Below, piece after piece: positions 8,336 through 15,841 of a stretch of 64,000 bases of DNA. The DNA lies in NCBI GenBank assembly GCA_964623265.1, contig CAZUTK010000004.1, positions 1 through 64,000 of the forward strand, read 5' to 3'. Within the stretch, counting starts at the first letter, position 1; every line of letters begins with the position of its first letter. A program made the position numbers and the translations under genes. The notes beneath the pieces are model-generated. The model was not told the DNA's origin. It saw only the letters and a program-made list of their open reading frames with translations, and made no database searches. The DNA comes from CAZUTK01 sp964623265 (GTDB lineage: Bacteria > Electryoneota > B3-LCP).

Positions 8336-9358
8336 CGGCGTTCCTGCACCAGTCGGGAAGCCGACGCCTTGGAAGGTTTCCGCGTGATTGGTGACGCCGT
8401 CGTATCCTCCGGCGCTCATGCCGATGCCGTTTTCAATGTAATCCGCGGCATTCGTACCGTAAGCTACCGGCAGCGGAGTTTCCTGCGTCCAAAGATCCTG
8501 CGCAGGATCATAAATCTGCACGGCGTTGGTGGCAGGCCAGGAACCGTAACCGCCGCCGCCGCCGATGGAGTAGATCAGAGTTCTGTCGGCGTTATTGCTG
8601 ACGCTGAACGTGGCGAACCAGACTGCGTTGGGTACCGTGGAACGAAGCGTCCAGGTGTTCGTCGCCGGATCATATTCGTACAGCGATGTGCTTGCTGGAG
8701 AAGTCGTGCCGCCCATCAGATAAAACTTGCCGTTCGCAAAGGCTCCGCCGGTGTACGCCATGCTGACCGGAATGCTGGCGATCTGCGTCCATTGATTCTG
8801 GCTGATGCTGTACTTGTATGCGTTGGTGGGCGAAGGATTGCCCCCGCCTGCATAAATGTAATCCCCACCATCCCAAGCCGCGCCGACACCGCATGCAGCG
8901 ATGGGATAAGGCGCCAGGTATTCCCAGGTTCCAGTGGGACCTCCAGCGGTCGGCGTGAAACGCTGAATCTCATTGCCGTAGCCGGGATTATAACGTCCGA
9001 TGATGTAGAACTGACCGTTGATCGCCAAACCTGTCCAGTTGCAGGTCCCAATCAGCGGCGGTGTGGATAATTCCCATTGATGAGTCGTGAGGTTGAAGGC
9101 GTGCGAGGTGGCGACGGTCTGGTCGCCGAAGCAATACCAGTAATTGCCGATGGCGGCGCTGGCTGCGCGGCGGAAGGTGGCGGTGGCGTTCGCCATTTGA
9201 GTCCAGGTGACCATATCGGTCGCCCAATTCCCGATGATCGGGTCGCAGTATCCGAAAGAGACATCTTCCGGCGCCGGAGCAACGGGACCGACATCAGCAT
9301 AAACCGCCGTTGTGAATGCAAGCAATCCAAAGAGAACAGCACAAGTAACTTTGTCCAT
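7658..9358 (-). CDS. Secreted Kelch-repeat protein with C-terminal sorting domain
   Basis: A 566-residue exported protein. I place the start at the ATG at 9358 (CAAGGAGGCAAG directly upstream) rather than an in-frame start 48 nt earlier. It begins with signal peptide MDKVTCAVLFGLLAFTTAVYA. Residues about 50-330 contain Kelch-type blades, for example DYIYAGGGNPSPTNAYKY, KFYLMGGTTSPASTSLYEY with DPATNTWT, and RTLIYSIGGGGGYGS. These form a beta-propeller usually used for carbohydrate or protein binding. Residues about 340-470 are an Ig-like domain, then GNYPNPFNPSTTIQY and a sorting/FlgD-like domain. It has its own promoter (9557-9585) and terminator (7587-7617). Its last 225 residues are nearly duplicated in the downstream gene. 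Confidence 0.9.
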   Translation of the reverse strand: MDKVTCAVLFGLLAFTTAVYADVGPVAPAPEDVSFGYCDPIIGNWATDMVTWTQMANATATFRRAASAAIGNYWYCFGDQTVATSHAFNLTTHQWELSTPPLIGTCNWTGLAINGQFYIIGRYNPGYGNEIQRFTPTAGGPTGTWEYLAPYPIAACGVGAAWDGGDYIYAGGGNPSPTNAYKYSISQNQWTQIASIPVSMAYTGGAFANGKFYLMGGTTSPASTSLYEYDPATNTWTLRSTVPNAVWFATFSVSNNADRTLIYSIGGGGGYGSWPATNAVQIYDPAQDLWTQETPLPVAYGTNAADYIENGIGMSAGGYDGVTNHAETFQGVGFPTGAGTPPNITIAMVPVGPPIVIPPGGGSFSFDATITNNETSAQTFDVWIMVTLPNGNPYGPVLGPIALTLPAGLSITRNRSQTVPASAPPGDYLYTGNVGSYPGTIYDSDSFPFSKATSDGGSFVGEWTNSGESFEAGVSAVLPLECALLGNYPNPFNPSTTIQYALNISGRVSLTVHDVAGRTVATLVDGYRDAGNHEVTFDASGLASGVYVCKLTSDAKTATLKMVLMK

Positions 9359-9463
9359 CTTGCCTCCTTGAACTTGTTGGTTTTTTAGGGAAATCCCTGT
9401 AGGCAACTCAGAGCAGCTCAGTGCAATGGATCAAATACTCGTGTTGGTCAATTCAATCGGTTT

Positions 9464-9474
9464 ACACCTCCTTT
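9464..9474 (-). promoter_or_regulatory. Extra consensus Shine-Dalgarno-like element in Kelch gene leader
   Basis: The minus strand reads AAAGGAGGTGT here, 106 nt upstream of the Kelch gene ATG, which has its own AAGGAGG. The only nearby start-like codon at usual spacing is a TTG followed one codon later by a stop. Position and sequence parallel the element at 7353-7363. Confidence 0.5.
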
Positions 9475-9556
9475 CAATGATTTTTTTATGATCTCTTTAA
9501 AGCTTTAAGAAACCGTCTACCTTGTGAATATCTACCTTTCTTTGTTTAACATATAC

Positions 9557-9585
9557 AATATAATTTCTCAAGTTGATCTTGTCAA
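9557..9585 (-). promoter_or_regulatory. Sigma-70-type promoter of the Kelch gene
   Basis: On the minus strand: perfect -35 TTGACA (9585-9580), 17-nt spacer, -10 TATATT (9562-9557). The predicted transcription start near 9550 gives a leader of about 190 nt, the same length as for the downstream paralogue. The first bases of the spacer (AGA) are also shared with that promoter. Confidence 0.83.
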
Positions 9586-9644
9586 CATTTTTCTTTGAAA
9601 AAGTCACTTTTTATCCTTGATATTTCCTCTGACCATTGTGAGAA

Positions 9645-9665
9645 TAAAAAAAGCCCGAAACGGGC
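9645..9665 (-). terminator. Rho-independent terminator after wecB
   Basis: On the minus strand GCCCG-TTT-CGGGC (9665-9653) is followed by seven Ts and ATTC. It lies 26 nt beyond the wecB stop codon and marks the end of that transcription unit. Confidence 0.85.
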
Positions 9666-9690
9666 GATCAGAATGGGGAAATCGGCTTTA

Positions 9691-10791
9691 CTACTTAGCG
9701 AGTTTCAATAAAACTTCCACAATCCTCTGCGATGCTTTCCCATCCCAGAGCGGCGGCGCGCTGTTCTTCGTACGAGACGATGAAAGGATCTTCTCCGCTG
9801 TCGCGATGATTTTCGTTCGATTTGTCCCTACTAATTGATTCGTCCCTTGAGTGATCGTCACGGGTCTCTCGGTATTCTCCCTGAGCGTCAGGCAGGGGAC
9901 GCCCAGCATGGTGGTCTCCTCCTGAAGACCTCCGCTATCTGTCAACACGATCTTCGCGCGGTCGGTCAACGCGAGGAAGTCGAGATACCCCAGCGGAGGA
10001 AGGATCGTCAAATTCTCCATCGTGCGGACCCGATCCATCAACCCGAACATCTCGAGATTTTTCACGGTGCGCGGATGCGCCGGAAACAGCAGCCGAATCC
10101 TGCGCTGGATGATCTCGAAAGCGCCGAGCAGTTCCGTCAAAACGTTCGGATCATCCACATTGGAGGGACGATGCAACGTGATCAAGCCGTAATCGCAACC
10201 ATCAAGATTTCGCTCTTTGAGGATGGGGCGTTGTCGTGCCGCTGGAAGGTGTTCCAGAAGAGAGTCAATCATCACATTCCCGACGAAGAAGATCCGTTCG
10301 GAGGGAATGCCGATTGCGCGCAGATTCTCATTTCCGTCCCGGCAGGTGGTGAAGAGGTAATCCGAAAGGATATCGGTGACTTCTCGGTTGATCTCCTCGG
10401 GCATTGTTCGGTCGAAGCTGCGCAAGCCTGCCTCGACGTGAGCGATCTTGATCCCCAGCTTGGAAGCCACGACGCTGCAAGCCAGTGTGGAATTCACATC
10501 GCCCACCACCAGCACCAGATCCGGACGACATTTCAAACAGATCGGTTCAAACGCCATCATGATGCGCGCCGTCTGTTCGGCGTGGCTCCCCGAACCGACG
10601 CCCAAATTCTCGTCGGGGATGGGGATTTCCAGATCCTCGAAGAAAAAGTCCACCATCTCGCGGTCGTAATGCTGTCCGGTATTGACGAGAAGAAATTGCA
10701 AGCGGTCGGAATGGCGGGACATCTCCTTCAGCAGCGGCGCAATCTTGATGAAATTCGGGCGCGCCCCGACCACATTCAGGATTTTCAACAT
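9691..10791 (-). CDS. wecB: UDP-N-acetylglucosamine 2-epimerase (non-hydrolysing)
   Basis: Cytoplasmic enzyme interconverting UDP-GlcNAc and UDP-ManNAc, a precursor step for surface polysaccharides; 366 residues, the usual length. Family motifs are present: GARPNFIKIAPL (9-20), GQHYD (39-43), GDVNS (97-101), HVEAGLRS (118-125), PEEINR (131-136) and TDSGGLQEE (about 282-290), which build the GT-B-like nucleotide site. It starts 6 nt after the stop of the UDP-sugar dehydrogenase gene and ends in a clear terminator, so the two are co-transcribed. Paired with a 6-dehydrogenase it could supply ManNAcA or GlcNAcA-type sugars to the large polysaccharide cluster downstream in the window. Confidence 0.95.
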   Translation of the reverse strand: MLKILNVVGARPNFIKIAPLLKEMSRHSDRLQFLLVNTGQHYDREMVDFFFEDLEIPIPDENLGVGSGSHAEQTARIMMAFEPICLKCRPDLVLVVGDVNSTLACSVVASKLGIKIAHVEAGLRSFDRTMPEEINREVTDILSDYLFTTCRDGNENLRAIGIPSERIFFVGNVMIDSLLEHLPAARQRPILKERNLDGCDYGLITLHRPSNVDDPNVLTELLGAFEIIQRRIRLLFPAHPRTVKNLEMFGLMDRVRTMENLTILPPLGYLDFLALTDRAKIVLTDSGGLQEETTMLGVPCLTLRENTERPVTITQGTNQLVGTNRTKIIATAEKILSSSRTKNSAPPLWDGKASQRIVEVLLKLAK

Positions 10792-10797
10792 AAAGGC

Positions 10798-12120
10798 TTA
10801 CAGCTTGACGATGCGGGCGGGTGCCCCATGGATGCCCTTCGTCGCGTTGCGGGAATCCATGATCAGCTTGCAGTGATTCGCCACCCACCGATAGTCAATG
10901 CAGGTGTGGTCCGTGACAATCACGACGCAGTCCTGTTGGGCGAGCATCTTCTCGGTCAACTCGACGGACTGCATAACTTCACCATCATGCTGGAAAGTGG
11001 ATACGTAGGGATCGTGGTAAGAGATCTTTCCGCCTTTTTCTCTCAGTAATTTGATAATGTCGAAGGCGGGCGATTCGCGGACGTCGTCAATGTCCCGCTT
11101 GTAAGAGACGCCCAGAATCAATAAATTGGCATTCTTGACGGGTTTGCCTGCGTCGTTCAAAGCATCCACGACTTTCTGCACGACATAGGCGGGCATGCCC
11201 AGGTTAATGTCCACCGCCAATTCGATGAATTTGGTGCGATAGTTGAGCGATCGGAGCTTCCAGGAAAGATAGGAAGGATCAATGGGGATGCAGTGCCCCC
11301 CCAGACCGGGGCCCGGGTGAAAAGGCATATAACCAAAGGGCTTGGATGAAGCCGCTTCAATCACTTCCCAGATGTCAATTTTCAGCAGGTTGCAGATAAT
11401 CGCCAGCTCATTCACCAAACCGATATTGATGGAACGGAATGTGTTTTCCAGCAACTTGACCATTTCGGCGGCTCGCGGGGATGAAACCGGGATCACTTTC
11501 TGAATCACCTGCGCATAAAGTGCTCCGATGATTTCGCTGCAGGCGGGAGTCACTCCGCCGATGACTTTCGGCGTGTTATGCGTGCCGTAGGTCTTGTTAC
11601 CCGGATCAATCCGCTCCGGCGAAAACGCCAGATAAAAATCTTCGCCGACTTTCAACCCTCGTTCCTGCAATTCCGGCAGCATCACCTCTTCTGTCGTCCC
11701 CGGGTAGGTAGTGGATTCCAATATGATCATCTGCCCCGGATGTAGATACTGCTTGACTTCTTTGAGAGCACTCAGAATATAGGAAAGATCCGGATCGCCG
11801 GTTTTGCTTAACGGAGTCGGCACGCAGATGCTGACGGCATCCTGTTCGGCTAAGAGAGAAAAATCGCCGCTGGCTGTGAGCATGCCGCGGCGAACTAAAT
11901 CCGCCAGCACATCGTCCGCGATATCCGGAATGTAATTTTCTCCTCGATTGACGGCATCCACTTTCGACTGCACCACATCAAAACCAGTGACGCGGAAGCC
12001 GGCGCGCGCAAATTCCACTGCGAGAGGAAGCCCGACATATCCCATCCCGATGACCGCGACTCGCGTCTGCTTCTTGTGGATCGCGTCGAGGATCTGCGCG
12101 GCGGAACTACCCTGAGGCAT
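10798..12120 (-). CDS. UDP-N-acetyl-D-glucosamine 6-dehydrogenase (WbpA/TviB type)
   Basis: NAD-dependent oxidation of a UDP-N-acetylhexosamine to its uronate; 440 residues. The ATG at 12120 has GGAAGGAG upstream and is preferred to an in-frame TTG 21 nt earlier. The N-terminal Rossmann motif is GMGYVGLP (25-32). CVPTPL follows near 99, then ESTTYPGTTEE (135-145) and FSPERIDPG (167-175). A Lys in EMVKLLENTFRS (about 222) precedes the catalytic Cys277 in GGHCIPIDP. The motif set fits UDP-GlcNAc dehydrogenases better than UDP-Glc or GDP-Man enzymes. With wecB just downstream, oxidation of UDP-ManNAc (WecC-like) is an alternative. Confidence 0.9.
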   Translation of the reverse strand: MPQGSSAAQILDAIHKKQTRVAVIGMGYVGLPLAVEFARAGFRVTGFDVVQSKVDAVNRGENYIPDIADDVLADLVRRGMLTASGDFSLLAEQDAVSICVPTPLSKTGDPDLSYILSALKEVKQYLHPGQMIILESTTYPGTTEEVMLPELQERGLKVGEDFYLAFSPERIDPGNKTYGTHNTPKVIGGVTPACSEIIGALYAQVIQKVIPVSSPRAAEMVKLLENTFRSINIGLVNELAIICNLLKIDIWEVIEAASSKPFGYMPFHPGPGLGGHCIPIDPSYLSWKLRSLNYRTKFIELAVDINLGMPAYVVQKVVDALNDAGKPVKNANLLILGVSYKRDIDDVRESPAFDIIKLLREKGGKISYHDPYVSTFQHDGEVMQSVELTEKMLAQQDCVVIVTDHTCIDYRWVANHCKLIMDSRNATKGIHGAPARIVKL

Positions 12121-12188
12121 GCAATACTCCTTCCAAAGCAAAGATTTTCATTCAATCAACGTAATTTACGATGGGATCCACGCAAACG

Positions 12189-12917
12189 TTAGCGCAGCAG
12201 GACGATTTTTCGGACGGTATCAAAGCCCTTCGCTCCCTGCAGGCGGCAGAAATAGATGCCGCTGGGAAGCATCTCCCCCTGAAACTCAGCGACATATTCG
12301 CCCGGCGGGAGATCTCCATCCACCAGCAATTTCACCCTCTTCCCCGCCACGCTGTACACCTCCAGTTTCACCGGGCTCTGTTCATACACTGAAAAGGAGA
12401 TGCGGGTTTGACCGTTGAACGGTTCAGGATAATTCCCGTTCAGACTTAAGTAATTCAACAGGTTGTAATCTGGAGGCAACGACCAGGAGTGTTCAGCGGA
12501 ATTTCCGGCAATGCCGAGGATTGCCGGTTCAATCAATTCTTCCCGCCCGTTGATTTCGACCGTCGAGAGCTTGTAGTAATAATGAAGACCGTTGATCAAG
12601 TCCGCGTCGCGGTATTGATACTCGCGGATTTCCGTCCCCGTTCCTTGCGCCGGCACGATCTGCGGATTGATGCGCGCGAAAGTTCCATTCATTCCTAAGG
12701 AACGATAGAGGTTGAATCCCGTCATTTCCACTTCGCTGGCGGTCCGCCAGCGCAAGGTTACAGAATGATCTCCGCCAGCCGCCGCAAAGCTCAACATCGT
12801 CACCGGCAGGGGGAAATCGCCCCCGCTCTGCGCGCGATCATATTGAGCCAGTGCGCTGGACATCGAGAAGCAGAGACCGATTAAAACGGCTGCAATAATA
12901 TATTTTTTTCGGTTCAT
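12189..12917 (-). CDS. Secreted protein with fibronectin-like and C-terminal sorting domains
   Basis: A 242-residue exported protein with signal peptide MNRKKYIIAAVLIGLCFSMSSALA and ATG start behind GAGGGGACA. Residues about 38-135 resemble a fibronectin type III-like fold (VTLRWRTASEVEMTGFNLYRS), common in FCB secreted proteins just before the sorting domain. Residues about 160-242 form the sorting domain, opening with the divergent LNGNYPEPFNGQTRISF in place of NPFNPST. It ends 68 nt before the start of the dehydrogenase gene and lies 21 nt downstream of the SUMF1-fold protein. Function unknown; likely surface-attached. Confidence 0.82.
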   Translation of the reverse strand: MNRKKYIIAAVLIGLCFSMSSALAQYDRAQSGGDFPLPVTMLSFAAAGGDHSVTLRWRTASEVEMTGFNLYRSLGMNGTFARINPQIVPAQGTGTEIREYQYRDADLINGLHYYYKLSTVEINGREELIEPAILGIAGNSAEHSWSLPPDYNLLNYLSLNGNYPEPFNGQTRISFSVYEQSPVKLEVYSVAGKRVKLLVDGDLPPGEYVAEFQGEMLPSGIYFCRLQGAKGFDTVRKIVLLR

Positions 12918-12938
12918 TGTCCCCTCATTATCTCTGAA

Positions 12939-14138
12939 TTAGTTCTTTACACCGCGTATGCCTAGGTAGGTCGCGCGTAAGGTATAAGCAGCGTTCGTCG
13001 CGCGCGCTGAGCCATACAGGTAGGTACCGGATACGCCCCAGCTACCCCCGCGATTGATCACATATGCGGGCGGTGAAGCGTAAGAGATCCCGCTCTTGAA
13101 CGGATCGTACGCGCCGGAATAGCTCTCCGTGTCCGTCCATTCCCAGACGTTGCCGGTCATCTCAAAAATCTCATATGGATTCGCCAGACCGCTGTCCGAC
13201 CAGGTGGCTTCAAATTGATTCACGTCGCAGGGTCTTCCCGGCGAAAAGGTCCCATTCATATTGCACAAGTTCGTCGAAGCGGCCGGACTGCTCCCCCAGG
13301 AGTAGGTGCTCCCGCCCGCGCCTCCGGTGCCCCGGCAAGCTTTTTCCCACTGTTCTTCTGTAGGCGGAACCAGACCCATCCAGCGGGTCATATCGTAAGC
13401 GTTGAACCAATTCACACCGATGACCGGCCAATCCTCCCGTCCGCTGACTACAGACCAAGAGGCGGAAGGAACCGATCCGCTGATGCTGATCCCGCCTCGG
13501 GTAGCGTCATTCTGGAGAGTGTTCCAATAGTCGTGATTCGCATCGGCGGTTTCATCGTGGCTGTTTCCCACTTCGTTCAGGAAATCCACATACATCCGGT
13601 TGGTGACGGGGTATTTTTGGATGTAAAACGCGGCGATATTCGCAGTCCCGGATGTGATGGCGTTGTTGCCGCCGTCCCCTCCCATTGAGAAGGAAGCATC
13701 CGCTTCCACCGTGCACATCTCCACTGCATAGACGCGGACTCGAACCATTGCCGTGGAGCTTAAACCGGTGCCCCCCGCACCCCAAGTCCAGGTGATGGTC
13801 TTGGCACCGGCTGAGCTGACGATCCCCACGTCACCGCTCAGGTTTTGATTCACTGTGGAAGAGCCGGTTTGGCCTCCGGCGCTCCAGTCATTCCCTTGGT
13901 CAAGGTCGTCGGTGTCTTTCCAGGTGAGTCCTCCGTCGCTGGAATATTTGACGAAGATCCAGACGGGCTGCGAAGCGCTGATTGCAGGGTTATCGCGCGA
14001 GAGAGTATAGCTGATATTCACCGTCGTGGGGGTCAGCCCCCCCAGCGAGACCCCGCTGACGCCTACTTCTCGAGTTATTCCTACCCCTGCAATTAAAAAA
14101 ATTGCGAACAGAAGGCATATCAGCTGACGTGCAATCAT
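12939..14138 (-). CDS. Secreted SUMF1/formylglycine-enzyme-fold protein lacking catalytic cysteines
   Basis: A 399-residue exported protein with signal peptide MIARQLICLLFAIFLIAGVG. Residues about 25-140 look like a beta-sandwich. Residues about 150-399 are an FGE-sulfatase/SUMF1 domain: FYIQKYPVTNRMYVDFLNEVG, WPVIGVNWFNAYDMTRWMG, PTEEQWEKACRG, YEIFEMTGNVWEWTD and NRGGSWG. Active formylglycine-generating enzymes end with a cysteine pair around a GFRC-type motif. Here the corresponding end reads YLGIRGVKN with no cysteine, so sulfatase activation is unlikely. Similar non-catalytic folds (GldJ/GldK) act structurally in FCB gliding and type IX secretion; whether this one does is inference. GGGGGATTC precedes the ATG. 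Confidence 0.85.
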   Translation of the reverse strand: MIARQLICLLFAIFLIAGVGITREVGVSGVSLGGLTPTTVNISYTLSRDNPAISASQPVWIFVKYSSDGGLTWKDTDDLDQGNDWSAGGQTGSSTVNQNLSGDVGIVSSAGAKTITWTWGAGGTGLSSTAMVRVRVYAVEMCTVEADASFSMGGDGGNNAITSGTANIAAFYIQKYPVTNRMYVDFLNEVGNSHDETADANHDYWNTLQNDATRGGISISGSVPSASWSVVSGREDWPVIGVNWFNAYDMTRWMGLVPPTEEQWEKACRGTGGAGGSTYSWGSSPAASTNLCNMNGTFSPGRPCDVNQFEATWSDSGLANPYEIFEMTGNVWEWTDTESYSGAYDPFKSGISYASPPAYVINRGGSWGVSGTYLYGSARATNAAYTLRATYLGIRGVKN

Positions 14139-14175
14139 GAATCCCCCAGATCAATTGATAGAAATGATGGGATAA

Positions 14176-14204
14176 ATGTAATGACGAGAAGCGGGTAAGT
14201 TCAA
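14176..14204 (-). promoter_or_regulatory. Possible promoter of the SUMF1-fold gene set
   Basis: On the minus strand: -35 TTGAAC (14204-14199), 17-nt spacer, -10-like TTACAT (14181-14176), 38 nt upstream of the ATG at 14138. The -10 match is partial. It would serve the SUMF1-fold gene, the 242-residue secreted protein, the dehydrogenase and wecB, which end at the 9645-9665 terminator. Confidence 0.45.
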
Positions 14205-14226
14205 GAAAATTTGCGATATTTTTGCC

Positions 14227-14643
14227 CTATCGTTGTTCTTTTTGCCTTCTACGGACTTCGTTCAACAGGTTCAATTTCCAGGCGAGACGCTGGAAGTAAT
14301 CCTTGCGCCGCAGCGCAATGCGGGATAACGCGTAGCCGTTCGACATCCGGCGGCACTGCCGCTGCATCTTTCCGATGGGTCCCGCGATTCGATGCGAAAA
14401 CAGGATGGAAAAGATCCCCACGACGAATGCAAGCGGCAGGGCGCGCAACAGATATCCCTGCCAGAAATCCACAGAGGAGAGCATCCGAATCAAGTCGCCG
14501 AACGGAAGGCTCGCCGAATGGGTCAGAAACAGCATCATTGCGGTGCTGCAGGCGATCACTGGCAGGTACACAGCGAGGAATACCCGGAGCGCGAAATTCC
14601 ACTGAAATCTATGATGGACGAGATACTGTTTTCGCAGGTTCAT
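14227..14643 (-). CDS. Small two-helix membrane protein with HAMP-like stub (pair member 2)
   Basis: A 138-residue protein I cannot assign to a function. It has a short basic N-terminus with HHRFQWNFALR, two hydrophobic segments (about 20-42 and 68-88), then HRIAGPIGKMQR. That last stretch resembles the start of a HAMP linker in chemoreceptors and sensor kinases. After it come only about 45 charged, helical residues and no output domain. Its ATG overlaps the stop of the upstream gene by 4 nt (ATGA), so the two are translationally coupled. The upstream protein has the same layout, including FQWSIVLR and HRIAGQM, so they are diverged paralogues that may form a heteromeric complex. Confidence 0.72.
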   Translation of the reverse strand: MNLRKQYLVHHRFQWNFALRVFLAVYLPVIACSTAMMLFLTHSASLPFGDLIRMLSSVDFWQGYLLRALPLAFVVGIFSILFSHRIAGPIGKMQRQCRRMSNGYALSRIALRRKDYFQRLAWKLNLLNEVRRRQKEQR

Positions 14644-15062
14644 TCTTTCCCCTCCTGCAGCAGACAGCTGTTGAGATCCTTCTCGAATTCATGGAAATAA
14701 TCGTCGGATCGGGTGCAGATGGGTTCCGCTTTTCCGCCCGAAAGAACGCGATCGAGTTCCCGTTCGAAACGGAACATCTGTCCGGCGATTCGATGCGTCG
14801 TCTTAATCATGATCAGCACCGGGATGACGAGCAGCACCACCAGGCATAGCGCCCACCAGAGCCACAAATCACCCTGCGAAACCTGCTGCAGCGCGGAGTA
14901 TTCTCCGCGTTGAACGCTGGATTTCCAGAAGAAGTAGTAAACGTTCCAGGCGAAGACCACCGCAATGATAATGGTGGGCAACAATACCCGCAGCACTATG
15001 GACCATTGAAAGGCGGGCTGTATGAGCCACTTCCTCCGTTTCCATACAGACGACTGCCCCAT
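14640..15062 (-). CDS. Small two-helix membrane protein with HAMP-like stub (pair member 1)
   Basis: A 140-residue membrane protein of unknown role. The start is taken at the ATG at 15062 (GCGAGG seven bases upstream) rather than 30 nt earlier. After QPAFQWSIVLR come two hydrophobic helices (about 22-45 and 72-92), the HAMP-like HRIAGQMFRFERELDRVLSGG, and a short acidic tail (YFHEFEKDLNSCLLQEG). There is no sensor domain between the helices beyond about 28 residues and no output domain. It is coupled to the next gene by an ATGA overlap and lies 41 nt downstream of a secreted sorting-domain protein. Confidence 0.7.
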   Translation of the reverse strand: MGQSSVWKRRKWLIQPAFQWSIVLRVLLPTIIIAVVFAWNVYYFFWKSSVQRGEYSALQQVSQGDLWLWWALCLVVLLVIPVLIMIKTTHRIAGQMFRFERELDRVLSGGKAEPICTRSDDYFHEFEKDLNSCLLQEGKE

Positions 15063-15103
15063 ATTGAAACCTCGCGATGAAAGTAATTTCACTTAAGATT
15101 TCA

Positions 15104-15811
15104 TCATTTCGCCAGGACCAGAAGGCGCGTGGCGCTCCAATCATCCACCTGAAGGCGGCAGATATAGGTCCCCGCGCCGACCACCAGTCCCTGATTGTTT
15201 CTTCCGTCCCATTCGGCGCGATATTGCCCGGGCGGCATCTGTGCGTCCATCAGATTTCGAACCACCTGCCCCAGAGTATTATAGATTCGCAGCGATACGG
15301 TCGCAGAACCTCCCGTCCGCGATGCAATCTGGAAGGGTATGGTGGTGGACATGTTGAAAGGATTGGGGAAACCGGGTCCCAGCTGATCGGAAATCGGAAG
15401 TAGATTCGTTATCTGCGCAAGCGCTTCACCGGATGTCCCGAGGCAGAGATACTGGGGGCTTTCCTGAGAAAGCGGCGACGCATTCCCCGCCGGATTGACC
15501 GCCTGCACTTTCAGACGGTAGGCATAGCCGGGCAGCACCGGAATTTCAAAAGCGGCGGAGTCTGTGTAAACGATCATCGTCGTATCGTGTGCTGTCGTAC
15601 CGGTGTAATCCGTCTCGGTTAAGTACAAGCGGTAATGTTCATCCGCTGAGTTTTTCGACCAGACGAAGCGCAGCGCCGTACCGGTGAATTGGGTTATGCC
15701 CGTAAATTGCGATATCTCCGCCGCCGTATACCCGATCCATCCCAGCACCGCCATCCAGGAAAACCAGAAAGCGGCGCGCCAGGCGGATAGGTTGCAAATG
15801 CTGTTCTTCAT
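15104..15811 (-). CDS. Secreted fibronectin-like protein with C-terminal sorting domain
   Basis: A 235-residue exported protein. The start is the ATG at 15811 (TCGGAGAATTACG upstream); an in-frame start 21 nt earlier lacks a ribosome site. A long hydrophobic signal segment covers about residues 9-33. Residues about 37-120 resemble fibronectin type III (FVWSKNSADEHYRLYLTE, YRLKVQAVNPAGN). The sorting domain opens with LGPGFPNPFNMSTTIPFQI near 145 and continues to the C-terminus (LRIYNTLGQVV, PPGQYRAEWDGRN). It lies 30 nt downstream of another fibronectin-like secreted protein and just upstream of the HAMP-stub pair, so all four are probably one operon. Confidence 0.83.
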   Translation of the reverse strand: MKNSICNLSAWRAAFWFSWMAVLGWIGYTAAEISQFTGITQFTGTALRFVWSKNSADEHYRLYLTETDYTGTTAHDTTMIVYTDSAAFEIPVLPGYAYRLKVQAVNPAGNASPLSQESPQYLCLGTSGEALAQITNLLPISDQLGPGFPNPFNMSTTIPFQIASRTGGSATVSLRIYNTLGQVVRNLMDAQMPPGQYRAEWDGRNNQGLVVGAGTYICRLQVDDWSATRLLVLAK

Positions 15812-15841
15812 CGTAATTCTCCGAAAGATCATCCGTCACAT

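Larger units (their letters stand above)
9359..9690. other. 332-nt intergenic region upstream of the Kelch gene
   Basis: Contains, on the minus strand, the wecB terminator (9645-9665), a strong promoter (9557-9585) and a leader of about 190 nt with an internal Shine-Dalgarno-like element (9464-9474). The region is AT-rich from about 9480 to 9640. No gene is seen. Confidence 0.7.
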
